A program made the translations under genes and the position numbers. From Gemmatimonadaceae bacterium (GTDB taxonomy: Bacteria > Gemmatimonadota > Gemmatimonadetes > Gemmatimonadales > Gemmatimonadaceae), in contig JACDDZ010000003.1 of the NCBI GenBank assembly GCA_013816695.1, forward strand, positions 1 to 36,001: a DNA stretch of 36,001 nucleotides, in the 5' to 3' direction. The number at the start of each line of letters is the position of its first letter. Position 1 is the stretch's first letter. Shown here one piece after another: positions 26,720 to 34,621 of the stretch. The notes beneath the pieces are model-generated. The model saw only the letters and a list, made by a program, of their open reading frames with translations. It ran no database searches and was not told the origin of the DNA.

Positions 26720-27949
26720 ATGATTCTCCTTGTATTCGGTATACCAGCGACGCCTTCTCTCGCGCACGCAAGGAACTATTACGTGGACAGTCGAACCGGC
26801 AATGACTCGCTCGCCGGGACGCGCGCCCAATCAGCGTGGAGGGGCTTCAGGAATGTTTCTTCGGGCAAATTCCTTCCGGGTGACAGCATTCTGTTCAGTC
26901 GCGGGTCGAAGTACGTGGGAGGTTTTGTTTTCAGAAGTTCCGGCTCCAGAGCGCATCCTATCGTATTCGCAAGCTACGGAACCGGCGCGGCGCCGGCATT
27001 TTCAAATCCAGACTGGGCGGTACTGAATGGAAACATTTTCCGGATTGAGGGAAGTCACATAGTAATCCGCGATCTCTACTTCCACGACAACACCAACCCG
27101 CCCACAGACGAGAACAGCCACCACGATGTCCAGAAAATGGGAGTCGTGTATATCGGGTCCCGTGCCGATTCCAATGTGGTTCGCGACTGTGAGTTCTTTC
27201 AGTCGCCGGTGGGAATCAAAATCAAGGGGCGGTACAATCTCATCACCGCCAACTATTTGCACGATGCGGACCGGCAGATGCAGCGTACCTGGGGTGCCAT
27301 TGCGATCATGATTGTTGCGCCATACAACGAGATTTCCCACAACCGAATTACAAATTACGGTTACTATGGCGGGGCATATGGATCAGACGGCGGCGCAATC
27401 GAGCTGGATGGAGTGGATGATGCGTTTGACGGAAGGAACATCAACATTCACCACAACATTTCCATCGGGAACCACGGATTTCTCGAGCTGGCCGGGCGGG
27501 TAACTGACAGCGTCATGGTCGCGTACAACCTGAGTGATGACACCGATAAGTTCATTGGCGGGGGAGCTATGGCGCACACCACTGTCGTGCACAACACAGT
27601 AATTCGGACCCGCGTTCCAAACATTGATCGCTGGATTTTCTGGACCTTTTATCCCGAAGGAGGCTCGTTCATGGTGAGGGACAACATCTTCGTGATTCCC
27701 CGGGACATGCAGGTCTTTCCGCAAACGCCCAAGCCCGAAGGACACCGTCGCACGGGGATTGGCATTCCGGCGCGGTCGAATAACCTGTACTTCTCTCCCG
27801 GAAATCCCGATCCTGTCGGTCTGGCCCTTGGCACCGGAGAACTGATTGGCGATCCCATGTTTGTTGACCCCGCGCGTGGCGATTACCGGGTCCAGCGCGG
27901 CAGCCCTGCGCGAAGTCACAGGGAGGTAGCGGGTTATTCGTCGCAATGA
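26720..27949 (+). CDS. Secreted right-handed parallel beta-helix protein (lyase-like)
   Basis: With the ATG at 26720 the product is 409 aa with a short signal peptide (MILLVFGIPATPSLAHA). The mature start NYYVDSRTGNDSLAGT and the near-terminal FVDPARGDYRVQRGSPA are typical of parallel beta-helix carbohydrate-active proteins. Between them run repeated strand patterns (FRIEGSHIVIRDLYFHDN, SNVVRDCEFFQSPVGIKI, YNEISHNRITNY, INIHHNISIGNH). The fold is shared by polysaccharide lyases and some hydrolases; I cannot name the family or catalytic residues. The frame is open back to 26318, but that part lies across the GH115 start and is not protein-like. No clear ribosome site is seen at 26720. It is divergent from GH115, about 100 nt apart. 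The last residues (SHREVAGYSSQ) are unusual for the family ending. Confidence 0.78.
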   Translation: MILLVFGIPATPSLAHARNYYVDSRTGNDSLAGTRAQSAWRGFRNVSSGKFLPGDSILFSRGSKYVGGFVFRSSGSRAHPIVFASYGTGAAPAFSNPDWAVLNGNIFRIEGSHIVIRDLYFHDNTNPPTDENSHHDVQKMGVVYIGSRADSNVVRDCEFFQSPVGIKIKGRYNLITANYLHDADRQMQRTWGAIAIMIVAPYNEISHNRITNYGYYGGAYGSDGGAIELDGVDDAFDGRNINIHHNISIGNHGFLELAGRVTDSVMVAYNLSDDTDKFIGGGAMAHTTVVHNTVIRTRVPNIDRWIFWTFYPEGGSFMVRDNIFVIPRDMQVFPQTPKPEGHRRTGIGIPARSNNLYFSPGNPDPVGLALGTGELIGDPMFVDPARGDYRVQRGSPARSHREVAGYSSQ

Positions 27950-28024
27950 TGCCATTATCGATCAGCCGGAAACCAGAAGCAGCAGAGGGCAGAGGACGAC
28001 CGAAAGCTTCATGAATCTCATGCC

Positions 28025-28678
28025 CTAGAAAATGAACTGGATATCGACAGTGTCGCGCACCGGAGTTCCATCCGCTTTTACTCCGGGCCGGAACTTCAGC
28101 GCCGAAAGCACATCGCGCAATTTGCGGTTGTAGCCCCCATCTCTCGACGGGTTGAAGCCGAGAAGCTTTGCGTTCCCCCGCTCATCCACATCGAAGTAGG
28201 CGATGAGGTGGTAGCCGCGAATGCTCGACGGAGCAGGCAGCGGTGGCAGGAAGAACTGAGTTGGTGTTGGGGGATACGATGTTCCCGGCCCTCCGCCCGT
28301 ACCCGGTCCATTTCCGGTTCCGGTGCCTGTACCGGTACCCGAACCAATTCCTCCCCCAGTGCCGGGTCCTGAGCCCGTTCCGCCAGTACCTTCGCCGGCA
28401 CCCACTGATGCAACGGGCGCAGCGCTCGACGACGGCGCAGGAACCGGTGTGAGTGTTACGGGTTTGGACTCCACTGCCTTAGGTGCTACGATTTTGGGAA
28501 CGGGCGTAATTGCTGTAACATCGGCAGCACTGGCCTGTTTGATCTGGACGAACTGAAGATGCTCCCCTCCCCCAGACCCACCTCCTCCTCCACCAGCAGG
28601 GCCCGGTCCGCCCCCGCCAACTGCCGGCTTCCCTTCGAAGGTGTGGTATGCGATCGGACCTACAAGCAGGAATAACAA
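28025..28678 (-). CDS. Second TonB-like energy transducer with glycine-rich spacer
   Basis: The 217-aa frame given starts at a TTG, but this cuts a membrane segment in half. The frame stays open and protein-like back to at least 28777, adding RKYRPPLG and GRREGRWKGFLASLFAHGL, a basic cytoplasmic tail plus the first half of the membrane helix. So the true start is probably upstream, and no ATG or GTG is available there. After the helix (LLFLLVGPIAYH) comes a Gly-rich and then Gly/Thr-rich spacer instead of the usual Pro/Lys spacer. The last 70 residues (GYHLIAYFDVDERGNAKLLGF, then DVLSALKFRPGVKADG and DTVDIQFIF) form a TonB C-terminal-type domain. It would span the periplasm and contact TonB-dependent receptors such as SusC. 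It follows exbD in the same operon. Confidence 0.78.
   Translation of the reverse strand: MLFLLVGPIAYHTFEGKPAVGGGGPGPAGGGGGGSGGGEHLQFVQIKQASAADVTAITPVPKIVAPKAVESKPVTLTPVPAPSSSAAPVASVGAGEGTGGTGSGPGTGGGIGSGTGTGTGTGNGPGTGGGPGTSYPPTPTQFFLPPLPAPSSIRGYHLIAYFDVDERGNAKLLGFNPSRDGGYNRKLRDVLSALKFRPGVKADGTPVRDTVDIQFIF
28280..28402 (-). repeat. Gly/Thr-rich low-complexity coding repeat in the TonB-like gene
   Basis: This stretch encodes about 41 residues made almost only of Gly, Thr, Ser and Pro in GTG, GSG and GTGTG units. It forms part of the flexible periplasmic spacer and looks prone to length change by slippage. Confidence 0.7.
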
Positions 28679-28773
28679 AAGCCCATGCGCAAAAAGAGAG
28701 GCGAGGAATCCCTTCCATCGCCCCTCTCTCCTGCCAGGTACTCCCAGCGGTGGTCTGTATTTCCTTGGAGCGC

Positions 28774-29187
28774 CTACTTCGTCTCCTTGGGAACTGCGCC
28801 AATAACCTTGACGCCCGCTCCGCGAGATACATCCATCGCCCAGATCACGTCTTCGTACTTAACCTTCGGATCGCCCTTCACGAAAATGATCTTTTCGGGA
28901 CGGGGATCGTAAATCTGCTTGAGGCGCGCGAGCAGCCGATCCTTCGGAATCACTTCCTTGTTCACGGAAAATACCCCGCCGGCGCCAACTTCCAGGACAA
29001 TCTGCGCTGGTGGAGGTGTAGCAGAAACTGTCTGATCGTTTGGATCAGGAATCTGCAGGTCGATTGCCTTCCGTGACATCGGCACGACAAGCATGAAGAT
29101 GATGAGCAGCACGAGGAGCACGTCGATCATCGGCGTGACGTTGATCTCATTTGTGAGACTGCCGCCGCCTCCAGTAGACATCGACAT
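28774..29187 (-). CDS. exbD: ExbD/TolR-family proton-channel subunit
   Basis: The 137-aa protein has a short cytoplasmic start, one membrane helix (PMIDVLLVLLIIFMLVVPM) containing the conserved Asp needed for proton flow, and a periplasmic domain ending with IFVKGDPKVKYEDVIWAMDV. With ExbB it forms the inner-membrane motor that energises TonB. The start ATG shares one base with the stop of the other exbD (TAATG). The helix is nearly the same as in that paralogue, so the two arose by duplication. Whether both are in one motor or in alternative motors cannot be told from sequence. Confidence 0.93.
   Translation of the reverse strand: MSMSTGGGGSLTNEINVTPMIDVLLVLLIIFMLVVPMSRKAIDLQIPDPNDQTVSATPPPAQIVLEVGAGGVFSVNKEVIPKDRLLARLKQIYDPRPEKIIFVKGDPKVKYEDVIWAMDVSRGAGVKVIGAVPKETK
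28783..28788 (-). promoter_or_regulatory. Consensus ribosome-binding site without a normal start codon after it
   Basis: AAGGAG lies in the 3' end of the second exbD gene. Five bases downstream, in frame with the TonB-like gene, is GTA (28777-28775) rather than ATG or GTG. The spacing is ideal for a start there, which makes the missing start codon notable. Confidence 0.5.
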
Positions 29188-29657
29188 TATTTCGACTCCT
29201 TGGCCATGCCGCCCAGGTTATCCGACGACACCAGCGACACCGTACCGGGTTTCTGGTCGGTAATCATTCCGGTTACACGCACTTCGTTTCTGGACGCTAC
29301 ATCCATCGCATCCAGGATCTTTCCGTACTCAAGGTCCTTATGGGCCTTGATGTACAGAAGCTTGTCGATGGTACGGTTCTCAAAAATCTGCTTCAGCATG
29401 GGACCGAGGTCCTCATTGCGGATGGGCTTCTTGTTGAGGAAGTACTGACCATTTGCGTCGATGCCGAGCACCTGGTCTGTGTCCTCTTCAGGATGCGGCT
29501 TCAGGTTGGCGCCCTGTGGCGGCACAGCCTGGAAGCCGGAGTTAATTGCCGGGACAACGAGCATGAATATGATCAGCAGAACGAGCATGACGTCGATCAT
29601 CGGCGTCACGTTCGGTTCGGCTTTCACGCTGCTGGTGCCCCCTGTGGACATTGCCAT
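29187..29657 (-). CDS. exbD: ExbD/TolR-family proton-channel subunit (paralogue)
   Basis: The 156-aa protein has the helix PMIDVMLVLLIIFMLVVPA with the conserved Asp, preceded by the cytoplasmic segment SSVKAEPNVT. The periplasmic domain (VLGIDANGQYFLNKKPI, then DKLLYIKAHKDLEYGKILDAMDVA) is complete, and the tail (VSSDNLGGMAKESK) is longer than in the neighbour. It lies 31 nt behind exbB and overlaps the next exbD by one base. Inner-membrane partner of ExbB. Confidence 0.93.
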   Translation of the reverse strand: MAMSTGGTSSVKAEPNVTPMIDVMLVLLIIFMLVVPAINSGFQAVPPQGANLKPHPEEDTDQVLGIDANGQYFLNKKPIRNEDLGPMLKQIFENRTIDKLLYIKAHKDLEYGKILDAMDVASRNEVRVTGMITDQKPGTVSLVSSDNLGGMAKESK

Positions 29658-29688
29658 CGCTAATTCCCTCTTCGGTTAGCTCGGGTGA

Positions 29689-30429
29689 TTACTGCGAGAT
29701 CTTGCCGGAGCCGGCCGTTGCGGTGGTGTTGAATTCACGCGTGAAACGCGAGCGGCCGAACTCACCGCTTACGTTCTTGATCAGGTAATCGATCATTTCC
29801 TTGGAGGTGTAGGTCATTTCCGCGATCAGGTTATCGATCTTTACCTGGAAGTAGTTGAAGAGCCACACTGCCGGAATTGCGACGAGGAGACCGAACGCCG
29901 TCGTAACGAGCGCTTCTGCGACACCGGCGGAAATTGCGGACAGACCACCTGAACCCGACGCGGCCATACCGGTGAAGGCGTTCACGATTCCCATCGTCGT
30001 TCCGAGAAGCCCAACGAACGGGGCAGTTGCACCAACAGTCGCAAGAACACCAAGGCCACGCTTCAGGTCGGTGATCGTCATGAGCATCTCACGCTCGACT
30101 GCGCGCTCTGCAGAGTTGATGTCGGCGACAGTGACCGATCCATCCTGGATCAACGGTTTGATGTCGGTGAGTGCGCCGCCAAGAACCCGGGCAACGTGCG
30201 ACTTCTTGTACTTCTCAGCGAGCGTAATCGCATCGCCAAGGTTGTCTTCTTCGAGGAACTGCGAGAATTCAGGAGCGAACTTGCGGGTTTCACCCTGAGC
30301 CTGCTTGAGATCCCACCACTTCTTGATGGAAACGGAAAGCGACCAGACGGACATTGCGGCGAGAACGAATACGATGCCTCGGGCAAAACCGGCCATCTGT
30401 GCCCAAAGATCAATCAGTGACATCTGCAT
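29689..30429 (-). CDS. exbB: ExbB/TolQ/MotA-family proton-channel subunit
   Basis: The 246-aa protein has an N-terminal membrane helix (about 14-34) and two further helices in the conserved MotA/TolQ/ExbB region. GVLATVGATAPFVGLLGTTMGIVNAF (quoted here as GATAPFVGLLGTTMGI) and AEALVTTAFGLLVAIPAVW are the key signatures. It builds the pentameric inner-membrane channel around ExbD and drives TonB using the proton gradient. AGGAG lies about 10 nt upstream of the ATG at 30429; an ATG two codons later is an alternative. It sits between the first tonB and exbD, with 35 and 31 nt gaps, so all five genes are likely one transcript. Confidence 0.93.
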   Translation of the reverse strand: MQMSLIDLWAQMAGFARGIVFVLAAMSVWSLSVSIKKWWDLKQAQGETRKFAPEFSQFLEEDNLGDAITLAEKYKKSHVARVLGGALTDIKPLIQDGSVTVADINSAERAVEREMLMTITDLKRGLGVLATVGATAPFVGLLGTTMGIVNAFTGMAASGSGGLSAISAGVAEALVTTAFGLLVAIPAVWLFNYFQVKIDNLIAEMTYTSKEMIDYLIKNVSGEFGRSRFTREFNTTATAGSGKISQ

Positions 30430-30464
30430 AGTGCTGTTTCTCCTGGAGTGTGACTACGCCGCGG

Positions 30465-31175
30465 TTAGCGGTCGAGTCTGAATTGGAACGTCTGTTGAAC
30501 GAGCTGCTTTACCTTTTTTCCGCCAACCTCTGCCGCGTAGAACCGCATGTTCGGCAGCGCATTTCGCACTGCAGAGCTGAACAGGTCGTTGCTCGACTTG
30601 AGAATCTTGAGCGTAGACACGTCAGCACGTCCCTCTTCTCCTACCACAAACTGTGCCTGAACTTCGCCTTCAACCCCCGATGACCGAAGAACTTCCGGAT
30701 ATCTTGGCGACGCAGTACCTGGAACCTGAACAACAGGCTTTTCAACCTGGAATTCGAAGTACGTCTGGTTGGGATCTACAATTCCCGTTCCACCGGCTAC
30801 TCCCTTGGCGATTCCGCCCTTTACGCCCTTGCCGCTGAAGTCATCTTCGTTGGTGACTTTCTTGGACAGGTCGATTTCAGGAATCTTGATCGGGATGTCC
30901 ACGGGCGCGCGAAGCACCTGGAAGCCTTTCGGTGGCGGGGCCTTCATCACCACGTCCTTCGGCGGCGGAGGTGGCTCGTTCTTCGGCTTCGGTGGCTCCT
31001 TCTTCATTTCAACAAAGTTGATCTTTTCAGCTTTCTTGTCGTCTTTGTTGATACCGGCATTCGCGGTCGCTATGACCGCGAACACGATGAGCACCGAGTG
31101 CAGAATGATGCTGAACAACGTACCCCCCGCCATCTTCTGTTTCTTTGGCTGGGATTCAATCAGTTGGTTGAACAT
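30465..31175 (-). CDS. tonB: TonB energy transducer
   Basis: The 236-aa protein has the classical TonB order. A cytoplasmic tail (MFNQLIESQPKKQKMAGG) is followed by a single membrane helix (about 19-40) and a Pro/Lys-rich periplasmic spacer (KKEPPKPKNEPPPPPKD). The C-terminal domain (about 150-236) contains PRYPEVLRSSGVEGEVQAQFVV and a final beta strand VQQTFQFRL. It links the ExbB-ExbD motor to outer-membrane receptors. It is the first gene of the tonB-exbB-exbD-exbD-tonB-like set. The 104 nt upstream contain an AT-rich stretch with a TAGAAT -10-like hexamer on the minus strand near 31205, but I see no convincing -35. Confidence 0.92.
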   Translation of the reverse strand: MFNQLIESQPKKQKMAGGTLFSIILHSVLIVFAVIATANAGINKDDKKAEKINFVEMKKEPPKPKNEPPPPPKDVVMKAPPPKGFQVLRAPVDIPIKIPEIDLSKKVTNEDDFSGKGVKGGIAKGVAGGTGIVDPNQTYFEFQVEKPVVQVPGTASPRYPEVLRSSGVEGEVQAQFVVGEEGRADVSTLKILKSSNDLFSSAVRNALPNMRFYAAEVGGKKVKQLVQQTFQFRLDR

Positions 31176-31279
31176 ATCTCACCGGTTTGAGTGCGCGATT
31201 GAATTCTACAGTGACGAGCGCACTTTGTAATTGCCGGGAAGATTAAAAGAAGATGAAATCCTTCATCATTAAGATTTCA

Positions 31280-32782
31280 TTAAGCGCCTTGCCCCGGAGG
31301 CAATTCCTCTGCAGCAAGCGGGAGCGTAACGGTAAAAAGACTCCCGCGGCCAAGCCGCGATGAAGCCGTAAGCGTCCCTCCGTGGGCCTGGGCAATCCAC
31401 TGACTGATTGCGAGTCCCAGTCCGAATCCTCCGCGCTCCGAAGTCCGGGATCTCACCCGGTCAGCGCGCCAGAATCTGTCGAAAATGTGCGGAAAATCCG
31501 CTGCCGCGATTCCGATTCCCGTGTCGCGCACGGCAAATGTCACGTTGTCCGGGTGCTTTCCGAGCCCGATGTCAACGCGCCCGCCGGCCGGCGTGTACTT
31601 GATGGCGTTTGTAACGAGATTGAGAAATAGCTGGCGCAAGCGCGGACGATCGCCGAGCACGGTTATCTCATCTGTAAATGGAAGCGTGACGCTCACCTGC
31701 GCGGCTTCGCCCAGAATGAGCGCCGTCTCGAAAACTTCCTGGACGAGCGGCTTGAGTTCCACAGGCTCGCGGTAAATATCGAAGCGGCCTTCGTCGGCCC
31801 TGGCGAGCGTGAGCAGACTCTCAACCAGATCCGACATCCTTGTGATTTCCTGTAGAGCTTCCTCGAGTGCGACAAGCTTCTCGGTTGGAGATGTCCGCTC
31901 GTTCATTGCCCGCTCCACATCGGCGCGGAGAACCATGAGGGGCGTTTTCAGCTCGTGGCTCGCGTCTGCGGTGAACCTGCGCAATCCCAGGAATGAGCTC
32001 TCCAGTCGAGCGATCATCGCGTTCATCGTCGACACCAGCTTCGTGAACTCCGGACTTGTGTCTTCCCAGTGCAGCCGCGTGTGCAGGCTGCGTCCGTCAG
32101 TGATGGCCGAGACTTCGTCGGTTACGCGCGCAACCTGTCTCGCTTCCCTGCCCAGTATTGCGTATGCTCCCCAGGTAGCCACACCTATGATAATCGGGAG
32201 AATCACGGATATCACGAACAGGTATTCCGATGGGAGTGCTGTCGCGGCAAGAGTCGGCGTGCCTGCAACCACTCGAATCCTTCCATTGTCGGTGGCCTTC
32301 ACGTCCCGGGCAACAAGCAATAGCCGGTCGACGGGTGTGCCGCGCACACGATTTGTCGTGTCGGCGCCGAAAAGATCGATCAGCGCTGCGCGGGAATTGT
32401 CTGCATCCCCGGGAAGATTGAGCACCTGATCGCGGAAACGAATGGAGTCCTGCGGCGATAACTGAGAAACTGCCGGCGACTGATAGATCGGCTGCCTGAA
32501 ACGGTCGAGGACTATCAGGTAGTCCGGAAACCCGGCGAGCAGGTCGCGAATTCTCGTCGGACTCACAACGGTCGCTGTTGTCGGCCCCACGATTACCTGC
32601 GCTCCTTCGTGCAGCTGCGACACAATCCGGGAAGCCAGGTCGGCCTGTGCCGTCGTGTACTGGCCAATGTCGCGATACACGTTCGTGTTTCTTGCCGCCC
32701 AGAGCGCGACGACAATTGGCACGGTGATGAGGAGAAGCCCGCCTGCAAATGCTGCGGTCAGGCGCACTCGGGTCGAGAACAT
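31280..32782 (-). CDS. Sensor histidine kinase
   Basis: The 500-aa protein has two membrane helices (about 8-30 and 187-210) around a periplasmic sensor region of about 155 residues with no recognised fold. A HAMP-like linker (about 210-263) leads to the HisKA domain with DASHELKTPL, phospho-acceptor His276. The ATPase domain has an N box LFLNLVTNAIKYTP, G1 VRDTGIGI, F box DRFWRADRV and G2 GFGLGLAI, all intact. It phosphorylates the response regulator encoded directly upstream; the kinase ATG follows the regulator's TAG with no gap, preceded by AAGGA. The signal is unknown. Genomic closeness to the tonB operon suggests but does not prove a link. Confidence 0.93.
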   Translation of the reverse strand: MFSTRVRLTAAFAGGLLLITVPIVVALWAARNTNVYRDIGQYTTAQADLASRIVSQLHEGAQVIVGPTTATVVSPTRIRDLLAGFPDYLIVLDRFRQPIYQSPAVSQLSPQDSIRFRDQVLNLPGDADNSRAALIDLFGADTTNRVRGTPVDRLLLVARDVKATDNGRIRVVAGTPTLAATALPSEYLFVISVILPIIIGVATWGAYAILGREARQVARVTDEVSAITDGRSLHTRLHWEDTSPEFTKLVSTMNAMIARLESSFLGLRRFTADASHELKTPLMVLRADVERAMNERTSPTEKLVALEEALQEITRMSDLVESLLTLARADEGRFDIYREPVELKPLVQEVFETALILGEAAQVSVTLPFTDEITVLGDRPRLRQLFLNLVTNAIKYTPAGGRVDIGLGKHPDNVTFAVRDTGIGIAAADFPHIFDRFWRADRVRSRTSERGGFGLGLAISQWIAQAHGGTLTASSRLGRGSLFTVTLPLAAEELPPGQGA

Positions 32783-33472
32783 CTATCCTTTCAGCTGCGA
32801 CGACTCTTCGCGAATGACGTAGCCGACTCCGCGGATTGTGTGTATGAGTTTCCGCTTGTGTGCAGCGTCGATCTTCTTGCGAAGATGGTTGATGACGACG
32901 TCGACAATATTCGTCCCCGGGTCGAAGTGGTATCCCCAGGCGTACTCAGTGATGAGTGTGCGGCTCATCACTCGTCCGGCATGGCGCATCAGATACTCGA
33001 GGACCGTGTACTCTTTTGGCGTAAGCTCGATGGAAGCTCCGGCACGCGTTACTTCGCGCGTATCCTGCGAGAGCTCGAGATCGGCCACCTTGAGTTGCGG
33101 AGAGGTAAGCTTGCGGGGACGGCGGGAAAGAGCCTCTACGCGCGCCAGCAACTCTTCGAGCGCGAACGGCTTGGTGACATAGTCGTCAGCACCGGCCCGC
33201 AGCGTTTCGACTTTCGCGTCGATTGCGTCCTGTGCTGTAAGCACAAGTATCGGCCGCTCGATCCCGGACGACCGGAGCGACCGGATCACTTCCATTCCAG
33301 AGCGGCCGGGTAGGCGCATGTCGAGAACTATGAGATCGTAACTCTCCGACCGCGCCAGTTCTTCACCACGGTCACCCGTGTCTACCAGATCAACGCGGTA
33401 GCGCTGCTCCTCAAGGCCGCGTTTTACGAACGTCCCGACTGTTGGATCATCTTCGATTACCAGAATTCGCAT
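32783..33472 (-). CDS. OmpR/PhoB-family response regulator
   Basis: The 229-aa protein has a receiver domain (1-115) with acidic residues EDD at 7-9, phospho-acceptor Asp51 in LIVLDMRLPG, Thr79 and Lys101 (VTKPF). The C-terminal winged helix (about 128-225) has the usual ELTPKEYTVLEYLMRHAG and TIRGVGYVIRE pattern. It should bind DNA as a dimer when phosphorylated by the adjacent kinase. It is the first gene of the pair, with 28 nt between its start and the hairpin that ends the pilin operon, so its promoter overlaps that short region. Target genes are unknown. Confidence 0.94.
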   Translation of the reverse strand: MRILVIEDDPTVGTFVKRGLEEQRYRVDLVDTGDRGEELARSESYDLIVLDMRLPGRSGMEVIRSLRSSGIERPILVLTAQDAIDAKVETLRAGADDYVTKPFALEELLARVEALSRRPRKLTSPQLKVADLELSQDTREVTRAGASIELTPKEYTVLEYLMRHAGRVMSRTLITEYAWGYHFDPGTNIVDVVINHLRKKIDAAHKRKLIHTIRGVGYVIREESSQLKG

Positions 33473-33499
33473 GTAGGAGTAAAAGAGTGGAAACGAGTC

Positions 33500-33537
33500 A
33501 AAGAGTAAAGCCCTTCGGGCCTGCTCATTTACTCTTT
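33500..33537 (-). terminator. Intrinsic terminator-like hairpin after the pilin operon
   Basis: The outer arms AAAGAGTAAA (33500-33509) and TTTACTCTTT (33528-33537) are exact reverse complements and enclose a GCCC-TTC-GGGC stem-loop (33510-33520). Read on the minus strand, the GC stem is followed by TTTACTCTTT, a T-rich tail. The near symmetry means it could also work on the plus strand. It separates the pilin genes from the two-component system. Confidence 0.75.
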
Positions 33538-33556
33538 CCCCTCATTGACTCCTGGA

Positions 33557-34621
33557 TCAGTATTTGACCCAGCTATCGACCCATGTGTTCGATACGGGGG
33601 CGAAGCTACCCAGGGCTGCCATCGCTTTCGCAACTGAACATGAGTTGTAGAAGTAATCCTTGGTTCCGTTCGCGTCGGCCTCTGCGGGATCTACTGGAAT
33701 ACTGAGAAGCATGTTTAAGCCACTCAACACTGCACCATTGATTGTGCTTCCACCGTTCGAGGTCATTTTGCCGCCGATGAGCATCACCCCATCCCACCCA
33801 ATATTTCCGTTGATCGTGAAGCCGCCCTGGATGATTAAGGTCCCTCGGCCACCCGTAGGGAGTGAGAAGTTTCCGGCCGTCCCGTTCTTGACATAGATGA
33901 CGGGATAGAAATTCGGGTCCGAAAAACTCGGCCACGAACCAGGCGGGATCGTAACCGTTGGCGTGAACGCTGCCCCGGATGAAATGTTATTCCAATCGAG
34001 GAGGATGTCGGAGGGCTGAATCGAATCAATCGGCGGGTTGCCTGAAATCGGGCCGGAGTGTCCGCTGAATCCATCGGCCGCATTGACTGCTACCCCGGCG
34101 ACTGTTGCCGAGTCGCCGCACGCATCGACGCCAGTCATGTTTCCGGAATTACCCGCCTTGTTCAATCCAGAGAGTGATGCCCATCCAGCAGTGACCTGCA
34201 GCGCGGCCGGACGCCACTTTGCCAGCTGCGCAACAGTCCGAACAGCCTGCGGGGTGCCGGCGATACTCCCCTTGGTCACAACTCCCTTTGACCGCACGGC
34301 GTACAGTCCGCCAATGTTATTTGTGGTCGATGCCATACGAATGGCGATCACTTCAGCGTAGCCGTTCGAATACGTGATTCGCACGCTGTCGCGCGCGCCC
34401 GGCGGTGTCGCAGTGACGCCCAGCGAGTCGCGCTTAATCAGAAATGTTTCGAGACCCTGCTGTGCGAGTGCGAATGCAGAAAGCTGGGAGGACTGATCTT
34501 CCACTGCGCGACGCTCCACACTGACCATTGCGAACCCCGCTGCAATCGAGGCCGTCAGCAGGGCTATCACAAGAATGGCCGCGGGAATGGCGAAGCCATC
34601 ACGTCTTTTGTTGGACCCCAT
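33557..34621 (-). CDS. PilX-like pilus assembly protein with bactofilin-like repeat segment
   Basis: The 354-aa protein starts with a short basic segment (KRRDGFAIPAAILVIALLT) and a membrane helix at about 12-32, in the style of PilX-type minor pilin components. The helix lacks the strict Glu at position 5. The middle part is Gly/Ser/Asn-rich with no recognised fold. Residues about 255-310 contain short repeated turns (GRGTLIIQGGFTINGN, GWDGVMLIGGKM, GSTINGAVLSG) like those in polymer-forming, bactofilin-type or DUF7305-type beta-helices. It is the last gene of the pilin operon and its ATG shares a base with the stop of the PilW-like gene (TAATG). Likely exported and incorporated in, or needed for, a type IV pilus. 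Confidence 0.75.
   Translation of the reverse strand: MGSNKRRDGFAIPAAILVIALLTASIAAGFAMVSVERRAVEDQSSQLSAFALAQQGLETFLIKRDSLGVTATPPGARDSVRITYSNGYAEVIAIRMASTTNNIGGLYAVRSKGVVTKGSIAGTPQAVRTVAQLAKWRPAALQVTAGWASLSGLNKAGNSGNMTGVDACGDSATVAGVAVNAADGFSGHSGPISGNPPIDSIQPSDILLDWNNISSGAAFTPTVTIPPGSWPSFSDPNFYPVIYVKNGTAGNFSLPTGGRGTLIIQGGFTINGNIGWDGVMLIGGKMTSNGGSTINGAVLSGLNMLLSIPVDPAEADANGTKDYFYNSCSVAKAMAALGSFAPVSNTWVDSWVKY

Noticed and set aside
26738..26745. GGTATACC, the core of the proteobacterial UxuR/ExuR operator
   Set aside because: Only 8 bases match and the flanks differ; it lies inside the signal-peptide codons of the beta-helix gene, and the regulator here is not clearly UxuR.
27950..28024. 75-nt gap between the beta-helix gene and the convergent TonB-like gene
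   Set aside because: Only a 6-bp AGGGCA/TGCCCT pair far apart is seen; no convincing terminator or small gene.
31200..31279. AT-rich stretch with GATGAA/TTCATC and GAAATC/GATTTC pairs between tonB and the kinase gene
   Set aside because: Stems are short and AT-rich with no clear T-run; too weak to call a terminator.
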